A stretch of DNA of 64,000 bases from JABAAI01 sp965261955 (GTDB taxonomy: Bacteria; Spirochaetota; Leptospiria; Leptospirales; Leptonemataceae). The DNA lies in NCBI GenBank assembly GCA_965261955.1, contig CBDHEM010000011.1:23839-87838 (forward strand). Reading direction: 5' to 3'. Under the pieces are notes generated by a model. The model worked only from the letters and a program-made list of their open reading frames with translations, was not told the origin of the DNA and searched no databases. The number at the start of each line of letters is the position of its first letter. The stretch's first letter is position 1. Below, piece by piece: positions 36,666 to 47,074 of this stretch. The position numbers were made by a program, and so were the translations under genes.

Positions 36666-36850
36666 ATGTCTTGCTCAGAGGACTCGGCCTCATCATCCCT
36701 CGTTTGATCATAGACCAAGCATGCACCATCTCCACAATAACCATCACCACAATACAACTGACTGGATGAGCAACAACGATCAGGCACCTCCAAATTACCA
36801 ACATTACACTCATCAAGGTCTTCCTTATTCAAGAGGTCCAAGATGAACAT
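36666..36850 (-). CDS. PRDM9-like: PRDM9-like exon A: Cys/acid-rich linker
   Basis: The frame opens at ATG 36850 (MFILDLLNKEDLDECNVGN), continues through a Cys-rich stretch (CCSSSQLYCGDGYCGDGAC) and an acidic tail (DDEAESSEQD), and ends at the donor GTAAGT in phase 2. Whether the ATG is the true start is uncertain. An acceptor-like CTACTAG precedes it directly, so this could be an internal exon. The function of this segment is unknown. It lies where vertebrate PRDM9 has linker sequence before the knuckle. Confidence 0.5.
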
Positions 36851-37705
36851 ACCTAGTAGTGTTAGCCCTGGAGAGTTGATGTGCCGTTACATATAAGATT
36901 AGATCTCTCACCTTCACCTCATGCAGATGGTGCTTTTGGCTCTTCTTGCCAACCCCATATCCTCTCACCATTGCTTCCACCTAAACACACGGACACATAA
37001 AACTATTTATAGTGGTTCTCTGTACATCAAAACTCTTAAGGACCGAAAATTAAAGTAACAAGACACACATGTACGCATGCATTATATTTTTTTAAATTCA
37101 AGTGATGAAGTAAAAGAAGATCCAAGGGAGTTTTCTTCTCATTGCTGAAGATTTCTATCGGTAAGAACTTAGCTATGTAGCTTGCTAGATGAAGACTAAA
37201 ATGAGCCGCCATCATTAGCCCATAATAGTGAGCTATAAACTGTTACTTGTTTGTGTTTATAGCTCACTATTATGGGCTAATGATGGCGGTTCATTTTAGT
37301 CTTCACATAGCAACTTCTATAAAAAATTTAAAAAACATCTGACACTTTAGCCTTTAGCTAGCTACAGCAATCTTCAAATCTCTAGGATGCAATCCATGCT
37401 ATATCTGAAATCAATTGCTGCATTTTAACCAGAGCTATAAGCTGTTACTCATTTTATGCCTTTTGAAGACGATGATGCATGCCATGGTAAACCTTGCCTA
37501 CCAGCAAATTGGTTGTTTTTCAGGTAGTACAGGATTAGATGCTGTCTGGCTAGCAAACAGCTTGAGTCAAACTTCAGCATAGAAGACTGAGCGATTTTTT
37601 TTCTTCTATTGGCTACCAAACTATGCTCCATGTGCTGATATATCTGCAATTCTTGCGTGAAACTCACATGTGCTGATTCATCTGCTATTGGCCCTAATGA
37701 GTTAA
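36840..37705. repeat. Segmental repeat block A (paralogue at 60758-61609)
   Basis: This block and the one at 60758-61609 share an ordered series of matching segments: the TAGATCTCTCAC region, GGTTGGCAAGAAGAG-type sequence, CTTAGCTATGTAGCTT, CATGCTATATCTGAAATCA, TGCCTTTTGAAGA, TACCAAACTATGCTCC, and a terminal GGCCC(T/C)AATGAGTTAA. Divergence is substantial. The TTAA end preceded by a GGCCCTAATGAG-type sequence resembles the end at 42712-42715 next to a piggyBac-derived frame. The block may thus be an old piggyBac-type non-autonomous element. Its other edge coincides with the start of exon A of the PRDM9-like gene. Confidence 0.7.
37190..37305. repeat. 51-bp near-perfect hairpin
   Basis: Bases 37190-37240 pair with 37255-37305 over 51 positions with one mismatch, around a 14-bp loop. 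The arm begins TGAAGACTAAAATGAGCCGC. The paralogous block at 61.1 kb has only one arm-like segment, so the hairpin arose in this copy by inverted duplication. Confidence 0.93.
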
Positions 37706-38890
37706 ATTAAATGATGCCTAACACCAGATGAAGACCATTGTCATATCAATCAACATGTACTCTTAGTCAAGGAAGGGATAGTGATTAGAAGAAACCTAAA
37801 AATTAGTGAAGTAGCACGGATGAATTATAGGAACTTAGTAAACGTCCGTGCATGTGACAATATCCAAATGTGCTGACCATTAAGGAAGGGAAGGAATAGG
37901 AAAGTTAATCAGTCATGATCTAGTTCAAAACTACAGTGGTGTGTGTAGATATATCCAGAACAATGTAGAGCGGAATATAAACTCCTTATTCACAGCCAAT
38001 ATATTTAACCACACAACAAATACTGTTAAAAGGAACATGCATTATAATTCAAAATGGAATAACCATCAAGAATCATAAGCTTATCCCTCCCACTGTTGAC
38101 TTGACGGAAGAATTGTCACTACCTTCTACTTATTTTTATTTTATATTTCAATAAAGCAATACGGACAGAGAAAAAGGGGACTAAGAAAAATACCAGCAAC
38201 CATATACGAGATGACAACTAATGAGTTGAGGAACATAATAGTGAATTCTGGTTGCTTAGCAATAAACCACATACAGGTAGATATCATTGAAAGAAATGGG
38301 AAGGAAGTAAAAGTGGCTATTGCACAAACACATGAACAACCTGTACTACCCATACCACATTATTGGAACGGTAATAATAAAAATAATTAATTAATTATAA
38401 AAAAAAAAACACACCTAACAATCACATATCAGATGAAGGCTGTTGAGATGTAGAACAGAACCCTGAATTTTAGTTGCTGGAAAGATATCCTGTCCCTCAG
38501 CTCCCTAGTGGAATCAAAGCAAGAGACGAATGATAATGGTGGAATCAATGGAAGAGCTGAAGAAGCAACACCACACCTAGCATCTAGAGTTGGACCAGTA
38601 CTTATTGAGAAATAAACAGCTCGCACTTATACATTAAAGCCTTGAAAAAAGATTCACCAAATGAAATAAACTAAGAGAATAACTTGATAAACAACAGATC
38701 ATTACCATATAACCAAATAATCACAGATCCAATCAACTTTGAACTATTCTTAAAGCACTTAGTTCAAACATTTGTCCAGTTTGGACTGGATGAAACAACA
38801 GAAAATATGCAACTGCCGAAAATTTCCCGCTACACGGTATTCATTAAGCAGTTAAGTTTCAGGTCAGATTGAATAAACAGCGAGATAAGG
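37706..38890. other. No gene recognised
   Basis: Open frames here are short and unsupported. I found no domain or convincing splice-bounded exon. AT-rich spacer with an A-run near 38399-38410. Confidence 0.4.
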
Positions 38891-38897
38891 TTAGTAT

Positions 38898-39149
38898 GCA
38901 TCACCTTTGACCTGTCAAAAGCATTTGACTCCTACCACATACATTTTATTGGCCAGAGTTTGCGTTCTTGCGGTCTGCTCCAGTCATTTTAAGGAATATA
39001 TTTCGGGCCATCTTTACTGTATTGCTCGCAAAGGCATTACTTCTTCTACTATTGAAGTTACCTCAGGAGCTCCTCAATGCACAATTCGCTTTTGCTTCTC
39101 TCAATCAATAAGCTCAGTTTCTCCCATTATTCAACACAGGGTTTCTTGA
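38898..39149 (+). pseudogene. LINE-type reverse transcriptase remnant
   Basis: One frame reads ITFDLSKAFDSYHIHF, matching the DxSKAFD motif of non-LTR reverse transcriptases. After a frame break another reads GITSSTIEVTSGAPQCTIRF, matching the SGVPQGSILGP motif that follows in the same enzymes. The spacing between the two is right for a reverse transcriptase palm. The catalytic YADD part is not seen. The fragment is short and frameshifted, so it is dead. Confidence 0.65.
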
Positions 39150-39369
39150 AATATATGCTGCTGATCCCACCAACTACAAGAAAAATCCACTGTTGTGATG
39201 ATGTGATAGGTTACCATGACTACTATGGATAAAACCAAAGAGACTAAAAATGTACTAAATTGAATACTAAATTATGAGTCATTGCAAGGAAACTTCAATC
39301 ACCTACACCATCTCTGTGCATATGGAAGGTATACCAATTATATAACCTGGAGTCCTCCTTAACCAGGTA

Positions 39370-39575
39370 TCCTCCTACAGCTAGTGTCAGTCATTAGCTT
39401 TATGTCCAAATGTCATCAGTCTACTGCCGAGCCTAGCCTCCAGTAAGCATCAGTCATCAGCTTGTGTCCACGGATCATTGGTCCACTGCCTATCCTAGTT
39501 CCCAGTACAGCTTTAGTCATCAGCCTGTGTCCAAGTCTCCAGTACAGTGCCTGCCTGCCTGCCTGCCTGCCGAGC
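39370..39575. repeat. Degenerate tandem repeat ending in a (GCCT)n tract
   Basis: Phrases of the type CAGTCATCAGCTTGTGTCCA recur three times or so at a spacing near 60 bp, followed by a short run of CCTG units at about 39550-39570. Open frames on both strands here are consequences of the repeat. Confidence 0.7.
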
Positions 39576-40078
39576 ATCATCTTAGTGTTCCTGAAATGGT
39601 TTTCAGCACAACAAAAACAATGGCTTCTGACTCTGCATGGCCAAGGCATTCAAGCAACAAATATATGTAGGATTTAGGAAGAGAAAGGAAGGAGTGCAGC
39701 TGGGAGGAAATCCATATCCATATGTTTTTGAAGAGGCACAATAAATCGTAATTAAAATTTAATGCAAATGTTCAATCAAATGAATATTGAGAAAGATCTT
39801 TATACATTAGGTTTGCCGTATAGTACGTTGCAAGCTCTCATGGGCACATGCCTTTCCTCCCTAAAATTGGATGGGTGGGTGCTTGCTACGTACAGCGGGC
39901 GCTTGTATTAGTATTTCAGTCCAAGAATTCTAAATGCCTTACAAAGTGCTTTTGTTGGAAATAAACAAGTCGAAGCTAGCAAAAAATGTTTGTTTAGCAC
40001 AAAAAAAGAAGTTTGGCTAGCAAAAGGCTAAAATAAAGTTTGTATAGGAGCACAAACTTTGACTGCAGTTCCACAAGT

Positions 40079-40342
40079 TCACAGGCAAACGCACACTTCA
40101 TCCTCTAGGTCAGCAAACAGATCCTCATCTATATTGCTCTCATCCTCTTCATCTTCCCTTGGCCTTGGACAGTCTCTTATAAGAATATCCTTGGAGCCAT
40201 TGATGTTATTGGGGAGCCAGTGAGAAAAGAACTCTTTATCAATTCTTCTGAAAGTGAATCCCAGGAAGCTAAGACCCAATTGATGGCATGCTGTCTTTAT
40301 GGATACTTCTTTCAACAGCGAACAGCATTTCATGTGTAGCAC
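40079..40342 (-). CDS. Unrecognised short open frame with acidic C-terminus
   Basis: An 87-codon frame contains GLSFLGFTFRRIDKEFFSHW and ends in a strongly acidic stretch (REDEEDESNIDEDLFADLED). I do not recognise it. The composition looks more like a real protein tail than chance. It could be the last exon of a gene or the end of a transposon-encoded protein, since transposon relics flank it. Confidence 0.3.
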   Translation of the reverse strand: MLHMKCCSLLKEVSIKTACHQLGLSFLGFTFRRIDKEFFSHWLPNNINGSKDILIRDCPRPREDEEDESNIDEDLFADLEDEVCVCL

Positions 40343-41560
40343 AGGCAGGATTGATTGACACGCTGTTTGGTTGCATATTGCATATTTTCAGACAAATTTC
40401 TATACTGGGCACATGCTTTGTGTATCAATCTAAATCCAAGTTATCTGGAAACAGTATTGTGGGTGCTAGCTATGTGGAAGACAATTCCAACGTACTTTAT
40501 GGAGTAAGGAAACACACCATTGCCAGGAAGACAGGTAGCAGTCAGAATTTGACGATAACAGAGGTCATCAAGATTAATGAGGAAGACCAGATGAAGGTCA
40601 ACGATAACACGACTGCTCATCAACTATGTAGGAGCCTAGAGAAGGAAGGTCATCCTATGTTGTTAAAGGAAAATTTTATGGAGTAGGATAGCTCTTGGTT
40701 AGACCCTTAGAAGCAGAGCATATCGTCAACTGATTCAATGTCCATAAGGTGTAACATATTCATGAAGTAGTCTTGCTAACCAAACAACCACACAGTGCAA
40801 AGAACGTAACTTGATACCTTTTATAAAAAGCTATGCTCGAGTTCACACGGTGAAATCCTACTAAAGCTGTTCACTGATGAGGCTGAACCGAGACACTCTC
40901 GACTACAAAAATACACAGCAGTTGCTAAAATGATGTGTTTTAAAGAGGAAACCGTCAACACAATCAGCTATGACAAAAAAAAGAAGGAAAAAAGTATGTA
41001 GCAATATAGCTAACTATAGCAGAAGACAAAAAATTGATTTTGAATATAACAAGGAAGTATAAAATTCAATGCCTGCCATACTAGAGCAATGTTATACAGA
41101 GCTTAGTTGATTGAAGAACTAGCTAGCAAAAAGCAAAAATGAGTGCAATGGTCATTGGCCATATCACTAGCTTGGGAGAAAAACAAAAAAATACTCCAAG
41201 TACTTTCATTGTCTTTAGGTAAGCTAACATATCAACAGCACCAACTTGATAGACCCCTCAAACAAAGAAGAAATCCACACGACTTCTGTTATTAGTCATA
41301 TGACACAAAAATAATTCAGGGGTAAGCATGCGTAGAATAATTGAAATTAGCCCTTAATTTCCCAAGTTATTGTTGACCTATTCCAGTATTTTTACTCTAG
41401 CTTACTTATCTCATTGCAGGTACAAAACAAAGCAGTGAAAATAATTATACAACTGTAAGAAGGATGGTACTATCCATTGGCATAGTCATGTGAATGAACC
41501 ATAATGTTCTAATTACTAAAAATAATTTCTTCCTGATAATTAGGGGGGGGGCAAGTTTTA
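40343..41560. other. No supported gene
   Basis: A 132-codon plus-strand frame begins at 40288 and overlaps the minus-strand frame above. Its sequence has no feature I recognise and it lacks splice or start context. The rest is AT-rich spacer, with a short G-run near 41543. Confidence 0.35.
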
Positions 41561-41612
41561 TAATTAATTTGGGCACATAATCATGTGAAAGATTTCTTGA
41601 TATGAGGAATAC

Positions 41613-42452
41613 TCACAATACACTAACAATATCAAAGCCAGAAATAAGATTTATGTGATTTACATACATTAACACAAAAATATGGAGGAAATAAACAGTA
41701 CCAAAAGTATAGATTTTGGCCACTAATGTCTGCCATTTCCCACTTCTTCTTTTGCCTCTTCCTTTGGGTACACTACTTCCCTTTGGTCTACCTCTCGTCT
41801 TTTCATGGGATGAAGACAAATATTTACTTCTTTCTTCTGAAAAATCCCGACTATGCCACTTGACGAAGCAATCTCGATCATGGAAACACAATGGCACTTT
41901 ATACCCAGAACATGCCCTTGTTGTACGATATTTCCCTTGCTGTGTGATAGTACAGTACACACATTGGCTTGGTGGGCATGATTTTCTCATCCTGTGATCA
42001 ATATTGATGGCTTTTGAAAAAGGTTTTCCACCTGAACCTGTTTTTGTGCAACTAACATGCAACTCTGCCAGGCTTCGTACAAGAGATTCTTGAAATTCCA
42101 AATGGCTCATACGTTTTCTCATTACTTCTTTGTACAATATATATGCATTCACCACTGAGACGTCGATAAAATGAAAGAATAATATTTTGCATCCTAGGTA
42201 TAAAAATTAATATACAAAACAAATCAGCTTAGCTCAAAGCTCACAAGATCTAATTGAGTGAAGTAGCTACACAAGCATTGATTGCTTCTTAGCTAAACAA
42301 ATAGTTGCTCTGTATTTACCTTTTTTTCCTTTGGTTGGTCCTAGCTGTGGAGAGTTGACTTCAGACCTTGAACTACAAACAGTAGCTTCCTCAGAACTGT
42401 TGCTGTCAGTATCACCAGATTCTAAAGCTAACAAAACAGATTCTAAGTCCAT
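41613..42452 (-). CDS. piggyBac-derived two-exon ORF lacking the DDD core
   Basis: Exon 1 (42452-42320) encodes MDLESVLLALESGDTDSNSS and an acidic/Ser-rich tail, typical of piggyBac transposase N-termini. It ends at the donor GTAAAT in phase 1. Exon 2 (42193-41613) starts after CCTAG and continues in frame with GCKILFFHFIDVSVVNAYIL, the helix that follows the catalytic core. The Cys-rich C-terminal domain then begins CPPSQCVYC and ends in CFHDRDCFVKWH. A basic tail (RGRPKG, an AT-hook-like core, and KGRGKRRSGK) follows. The 126-bp intron preserves frame and the product would be 237 residues. Full-length transposases have several hundred more residues, including the catalytic aspartates, between these parts. 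It is either an internally deleted copy or a domesticated DNA-binding protein. Confidence 0.7.
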
Positions 42453-42711
42453 CTAGAGGCAACAGAACAGCTCTACTGGTGGTAGCTAAGTGAGAACGAT
42501 GATAGAACTGGACTCACTGCTAAAAAATATATAGAAATTCTAGAATGACCTTTGCCCCTTGAAATTGTTTCAGCTGCTTACTGGGGATTTTCCCTATCAT
42601 GTGTCAAAATTTCAATCTTTAATACTGATGCCTTAAAATGAAAAATAATAGTGCAATAAGTTGTCCTGTTGTCTATGGGGTGAGAAATCACGAGTATTAG
42701 GCCCTAAAGAG

Positions 42712-42715
42712 TTAA
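42712..42715. other. TTAA terminus of the piggyBac-type element
   Basis: Reading outward to inward on the minus strand, TTAACTCTTTAGGGCCTAAT lies about 260 bases upstream of the transposase-like start codon. TTAA is the obligatory target of piggyBac elements. A matching end with TTAACTCATTAGGGCC is at 37702-37705 and one with TTAACTCATTGGGGCC at 61606-61609. I could not find a convincing opposite end near 41.5 kb. Confidence 0.55.
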
Positions 42716-44365
42716 AATAATATGTGCATAGGGAGATAAAGCCAGAAAAAGGAGGAATTAGTGGCAGGTATCCATACACAAGACATTTGAAGAAGGTACA
42801 GAATGATCTATCTTTAAGGAGCTGTTATTGACCATTGATTACCATATTTAATGTACAATCTCATGATCATTTGTATTAATGTCAACACAATAGTTCAGTT
42901 CCGTTTTGGTTACTTATAATATCAGAGTGTTGAAAAAACTTATTTTTTTCAACTCCTGAATTTTACAAATGGTATAGAAAATAAAGTAGATAAATCGTGA
43001 TACTATTTTCACCACAGAAGACGATCTTTTATTACATACTCTGTTCCAGTATATATATACTTTAAATTAAACATGTGCATATTCAGTGGCCTGTCTCCAC
43101 ACTCCCTTATTAGAGCGACCCATCTTCCCACTCCAGCGAGGCCTGTCTCTCACTCTCCTAGCCAATTGTCCTAATACCCTAGACCTACCAGGAAACAAAT
43201 TACTTCAAGATTCATGTCAGTTTGGTAATGTACACAAAGTTAGACCTTCTCATTGCTGAACTACCCCACCCATAGTGAGTGATCATGCATTATTGAAATA
43301 GCAAGAATAGTACATGTAATCATTTAGCAAATCAGAATAAGCACTAATAACAACTCGTTAGTTTAGCAGCCTGCTGAAGAGCATCCAAACACCTTCTCCA
43401 CAAAGTTCCAGCTCCGATGTTGAAAGTGAGGAAAAGGCACAAGAAATTGCGACTTATGAAAAAGCTATTTCGGCATCTGGTAGCGAAGGAAAAAAATCTA
43501 TTGGCAGTTGACACACAGTTTCATAAAGTCACCACCCAAATAGCCTTGCTGATTAGCATGCATGCTAGGGCTCTGGCCATGCAGTTTCTTGAGGGTGTGG
43601 TAGTGTTCCAAAACGTCCATAATTGATTAAAAAAATATTGCCGTTGATGGCAGTGCCCTTACAACAGCTGATAAGTGTGGCCATGGCAGGTTGAACGCTG
43701 TGGTTAAGCCTGCTAGTGGACATGGAGAGGTTACAGATAGGTCAGGAAGCTGTTGGTATATAAGGAAAGGCTGATGGTTGGTGAGGAGAGACTGGTGATA
43801 GGTAAGGAGACTCTGCTGACAGTGTAAGAGCTGCAGAAGGGTGGTACAACTTCAAAATAATGCTCAACTATTGATGGTTGTGGGTGATCACTCCCAGAAA
43901 CTCTTCATGGCACCACTTAAACAACCAAAATCTATTTACACCTATGGACTAGAGCAAGCAACAAAGCTGGTTAACATTACGTTACAAAGCAAACACATTG
44001 CAAATAATGAACAAGATTCTATTCGAGTGAAGCAACAAAACATCTCAAAATAGACACATTGCACTGCAAGTGAACCTAAGTTTATTCTCAGGTTTGAGCC
44101 GACATAACCATCAAGGGCAATAAAAAGAAACAAGAAAAATTTCGTAATACAGTCTTAAAATAAATTTAAAAAAAAAACATTCTTAGTCTACATGAATTCT
44201 AAATTAGACAGTGGTGGACTTCAGGTAACTACGATTAAAAAGTGTTTGAAAGATGACAATATGAACGTTAACAATTCTAAAATGTCTTCAGGGCTAAGTT
44301 AGGATGAAGTATTTGACAACAACATAGGCTAATCGGAGGATGAAAACATTGAAGGTGATGAATAG
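42716..44365. other. No gene recognised
   Basis: Open frames here (for example 43417-43626 and 43841-44053, plus) have no recognisable motif or splice support. Short GTGAGGAGAGACTGG-like phrases recur around 43730-43815. Otherwise nothing distinctive. Confidence 0.35.
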
Positions 44366-44367
44366 CC

Positions 44368-44875
44368 ATAGTTGCCAACTCTCCTGAGGGGTATTCTGGG
44401 ACATTTACGCGTGCGCTTAGCACACAGGGATTTTGACCACACCCACTAATTAACATGCCACATCCACTGGTTACTGATGTAATTTGTCCTTATAGAAACG
44501 TGCATAGGAAATTGAAGTTTATAAAATAGAAGCAGCGGAAGAAGAAGGAGCAGCTGAAACATCTGAGTCAGAATGTGGAGCTACGTAAGGTTGTTCACTG
44601 TGGGCACACAGTGACACGCTGGAGCCAAAATTGTAATAGTTTTGACTTTTCTCTGTTAAAAAGTGTCTTAGAACTGTTTTTGTTGTTGCTTTATGAGTGT
44701 CAAAGAGGACTAAACTAGACAGCAAGCTTGAGATCCGAGGAGCTGCCATAAGCGAGTGGAAGCCGGCGGAAGCGCAAGGTGCATGTAAATCCGGGACATC
44801 ACCAACATCACCGGGACAAGGCCCAAAATTCTGGGACTGTCCCTCCCATTCCGGGTCAGTTGGCAAATATGAATA
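44368..44875. mobile_element. Possible DNA element with inverted ends
   Basis: The left edge reads GTTGCCAACTCTCCTGAGGG followed by ATTCTGGGAC. The right edge reads the inverse type, TTCTGGGACTGTCCCTCCCA followed by GTCAGTTGGCAA. The minus strand carries a 115-codon frame within it (HKATTKTVLRHFLTEKSQNY) that may be a transposase fragment, but I do not recognise the family. Confidence 0.4.
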
Positions 44876-45600
44876 GCATTTGTTCTTATCTTGGGAAGAG
44901 CAGAATTATAGTAAAGCTCTACTTTCGATGGGCAGAGAGGTGAAGCCATGGCAAGAGAACTTCGACTTGAGGAGAAGCAATGAATGAAAGATAGTGTTCA
45001 AGTGATGGTTTTGACACTGAGTTGAGCTATAGTTCGGTTTAGTTTGAATGAAGAGTAAGATTTACAATAACATTCTTAGCCGGTTTCTCCTACGCAGTTC
45101 CTGGGAATTATAATACTGGGGCGAGTATTTGGAGGGTAAAGTATGGCTTATGGTGTTATAGTGATATCTGTTTAGTTTGAGTTTAAAATCTTTTTGGGTG
45201 CAGAAAGAGCATCAGTAGCTTCATCCCCTCCAAATGGCAGTCCAACTATGGTACCGGTACAGAGTCCTATAACTTCTGTAACTAGAGATATTGCATCTCC
45301 AATGCCCAAATTTACCAAACACACTCACTCACACCTATTCCACCAATGCTTAAAACTTTCAGTGGCAAAAGCTTGTGACATAAATTCAACACAGACAGTT
45401 ATTCTCTGTAATCACCGAGGTAATCTACAAGGTAAGACTAGAAGTAGTTGTGTTGCATCTATTGATGCTAAGCAAAAGTTTTATTCTCAGTACTCAACTA
45501 TTCCTTTAGTTGTTTCAGCAGGTATTTCCAGCTTCAGGTACTACTGCTCCAGGTATCTCTGCTACCGGTTCTATAGCTCCGGATAATTCGGGTTTTCTGC
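44876..45600. other. No supported gene
   Basis: A 130-codon plus-strand frame at 45194-45586 lacks recognisable motifs. Low-complexity GGTACTACTGCTCCAGGTAT-like codon repeats near 45520-45590 read Ser/Gly/Pro-rich on the plus strand. Confidence 0.3.
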
Positions 45601-45630
45601 TGCTCATAAATTCATCCCAATACAAGTCTA

Positions 45631-45768
45631 CTTGGTGGTAGGAAGGAGGCTGAGGAGTTACATCTCCAAGAAACTTAATTTTAAACGCAAGCATTGCAAA
45701 GAACTCTGTGCCAACATGGATCAAGACTGCTTCTTCAAGTACCACACTTTGGTGGACTATGCAAGTTA
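45631..45768 (+). pseudogene. Possible piggyBac C-terminal zinc-ribbon remnant
   Basis: The frame reads RSYISKKLNFKRKHCKELCA then NMDQDCFFKYHTLVDY before TAG. The CxxLC then DCF then YHT order resembles the end of piggyBac-type transposases. The rest of the domain is absent. A chance match to such a short Cys-rich motif is possible. Confidence 0.33.
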
Positions 45769-46130
45769 GATGGAGTTTATTATTATTGTTGCTTTTTTAT
45801 CAAATCATATTTATTTGACAACACAGCTTGATCTTTTCAAATTATACATCCAGCTGGATGTACATGACGTAGGTACCATATACAGTTTCCACAAAATTAT
45901 ATATATATTTCTTTTTACTGGATTGAAGAGTGCAAATTATCTATAATTACAACTAGAGTTGCTTCTAATGGGATTCACTACATTGTTATTGGGTACTAAG
46001 ACAACATTTAGTAAAAAAAAACTTTAAAAAATGGTTACCACAAGGGATATTAGATACACCATGGTTGCTAAGAATTTTAATCACCCTTTGTTGAGATAAA
46101 GGCATGTTCGTGCATGTCATTCATTTTCAA

Positions 46131-46535
46131 AATAGAGTCACTGGAGAGAGGGTTAAGGAGGAAGTCACTGGAGAGAGGGTTAAGGATGAAGTCACTGGAG
46201 AGAGGGTTAAGGAGGAAGTCACTGGAGAGAGGGCTAAGGAGCTCACTGGAGAGAGAGTTAAGGAGGAAGTCACTGGAGAGAGGGTTTAGGAGTAAGTCAC
46301 TGGAGAGATGGGAGGAAGAAACTCGAGAGAGGGTTAAGGAGGAAGACACTGGAGAGAGGGTTAAGGAGGAAGACACTGGAGTGATAATTAAGGAGGAAGA
46401 CACTGAAGAGAGGGTTAATGGGGTAGTCACTGGAGATAAGGTTAAGGAGGAAGTCACTGGAGAATGGGATACGGAGGACGTTACTGGATTGAGGGTTAAG
46501 GAGGAAATCACTGGAGAGAAGGTTAAGGAGGACCT
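46131..46535. repeat. 27-bp coding-length minisatellite
   Basis: About fifteen copies of a 27-bp unit near GTCACTGGAGAGAGGGTTAA followed by GGAGGAA. Because 27 is a multiple of three, frames stay open across the array on both strands: a VTGERVKEE repeat on the plus strand and an LSSDFLLNP-type repeat on the minus strand, each about 144 codons. I see no gene context, so I treat both frames as by-products of the repeat. Confidence 0.9.
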
Positions 46536-46709
46536 AAAATCGAATTGAGATTAAGTTTCCAGGATTCATATCTTCAGAACCTAACCCCCATGCTACTGAT
46601 GTCTAGCTCAAAAGATAGATATCTCTATGTGCTTGAAAAAGGCTAAAAATAAACATAAAATGTTGAAGGGGTACGTAGGTACAGTCAGAGAAGTTTGGGA
46701 TATCTGTGA

Positions 46710-47074
46710 CCTGACTTCCTCTAATCACCATAACTCAGGTGGGCTTCATGTTAAAAAAAAAATTAAGGCCAAATCACAGCTACATGCTTTAGCAACCCAC
46801 ACAGCAATTTTGGGTGCGTCGCTCAAGGCGACTTGGAGTTATGTTTGTCACAAATTAGGAAGTGCCATTTTTTTAGTGACCCTTGCGTGTTTGGATGTAT
46901 CTTCTAAGAAAAGTTGCCTATAGAGACCTTTTACATACCATCTTAAAGCACACACAATAAGCAACAAGCTAGTATCAAAAGTATTTGCACAGAAGAAAGG
47001 GGAGGAAAGTTATGACAGCTCAAATATGTGTTCGAATTTCGGTCAAATTTTGGTGGTTTCAGGTGTAGTCCCCC
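46710..47074. mobile_element. Fold-back MITE, copy 3 (right half)
   Basis: The segment runs from CCTCTAATCACCATAACTCA through CTCAAGGCGACTTGGAGTTA and the CTTGCGTGTTTGGATGTATC block to GTGTAGTCCCCC. This is the right half of the family seen intact at 47944-48576. The left half is missing or too decayed to see. Confidence 0.75.

Larger units (their letters stand above)
32504..36850 (-). pseudogene. PRDM9-like: PRDM7/9-like histone methyltransferase gene with premature stops
   Basis: Five minus-strand exons join in frame: 36850-36666, 36537-36503, 36432-36152, 33786-33558 and 33503-32704. The product order is an acidic linker, a zinc knuckle (FCDDCDKKYHGDCPVHGP), a PR/SET domain and a C2H2 array. 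This is the order of vertebrate PRDM9, whose matching segments read DDDYLYC, then a Cys/His knuckle ending AHGP, then PR/SET. PRDM9 trimethylates H3K4 and H3K36 at DNA sites chosen by its fingers and so sets meiotic recombination hotspots. Two lesions are visible: TAG at 33669-33667 in the SET domain, and a 1-nt insertion near 32716-32721 that ends the array. No KRAB or SSXRD domain is seen, although the 5' end may be missing. I call it a pseudogene because of the SET stop, but everything else reads intact, so an allelic null or a sequence error is possible. Confidence 0.75.

Noticed and set aside
40288..40686. 132-codon plus-strand ORF
   Set aside because: No recognisable feature, and it overlaps a more protein-like minus-strand frame; chance openness cannot be excluded.
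44519..44866. Minus-strand 115-codon ORF as a host gene
   Set aside because: It lies wholly between inverted ends of a probable DNA element, so it is better treated as part of that element.
46077..46511. Minus-strand Ser/Leu-rich 144-codon ORF
   Set aside because: A reverse reading of the 27-bp minisatellite; frame openness follows from the period being a multiple of three.
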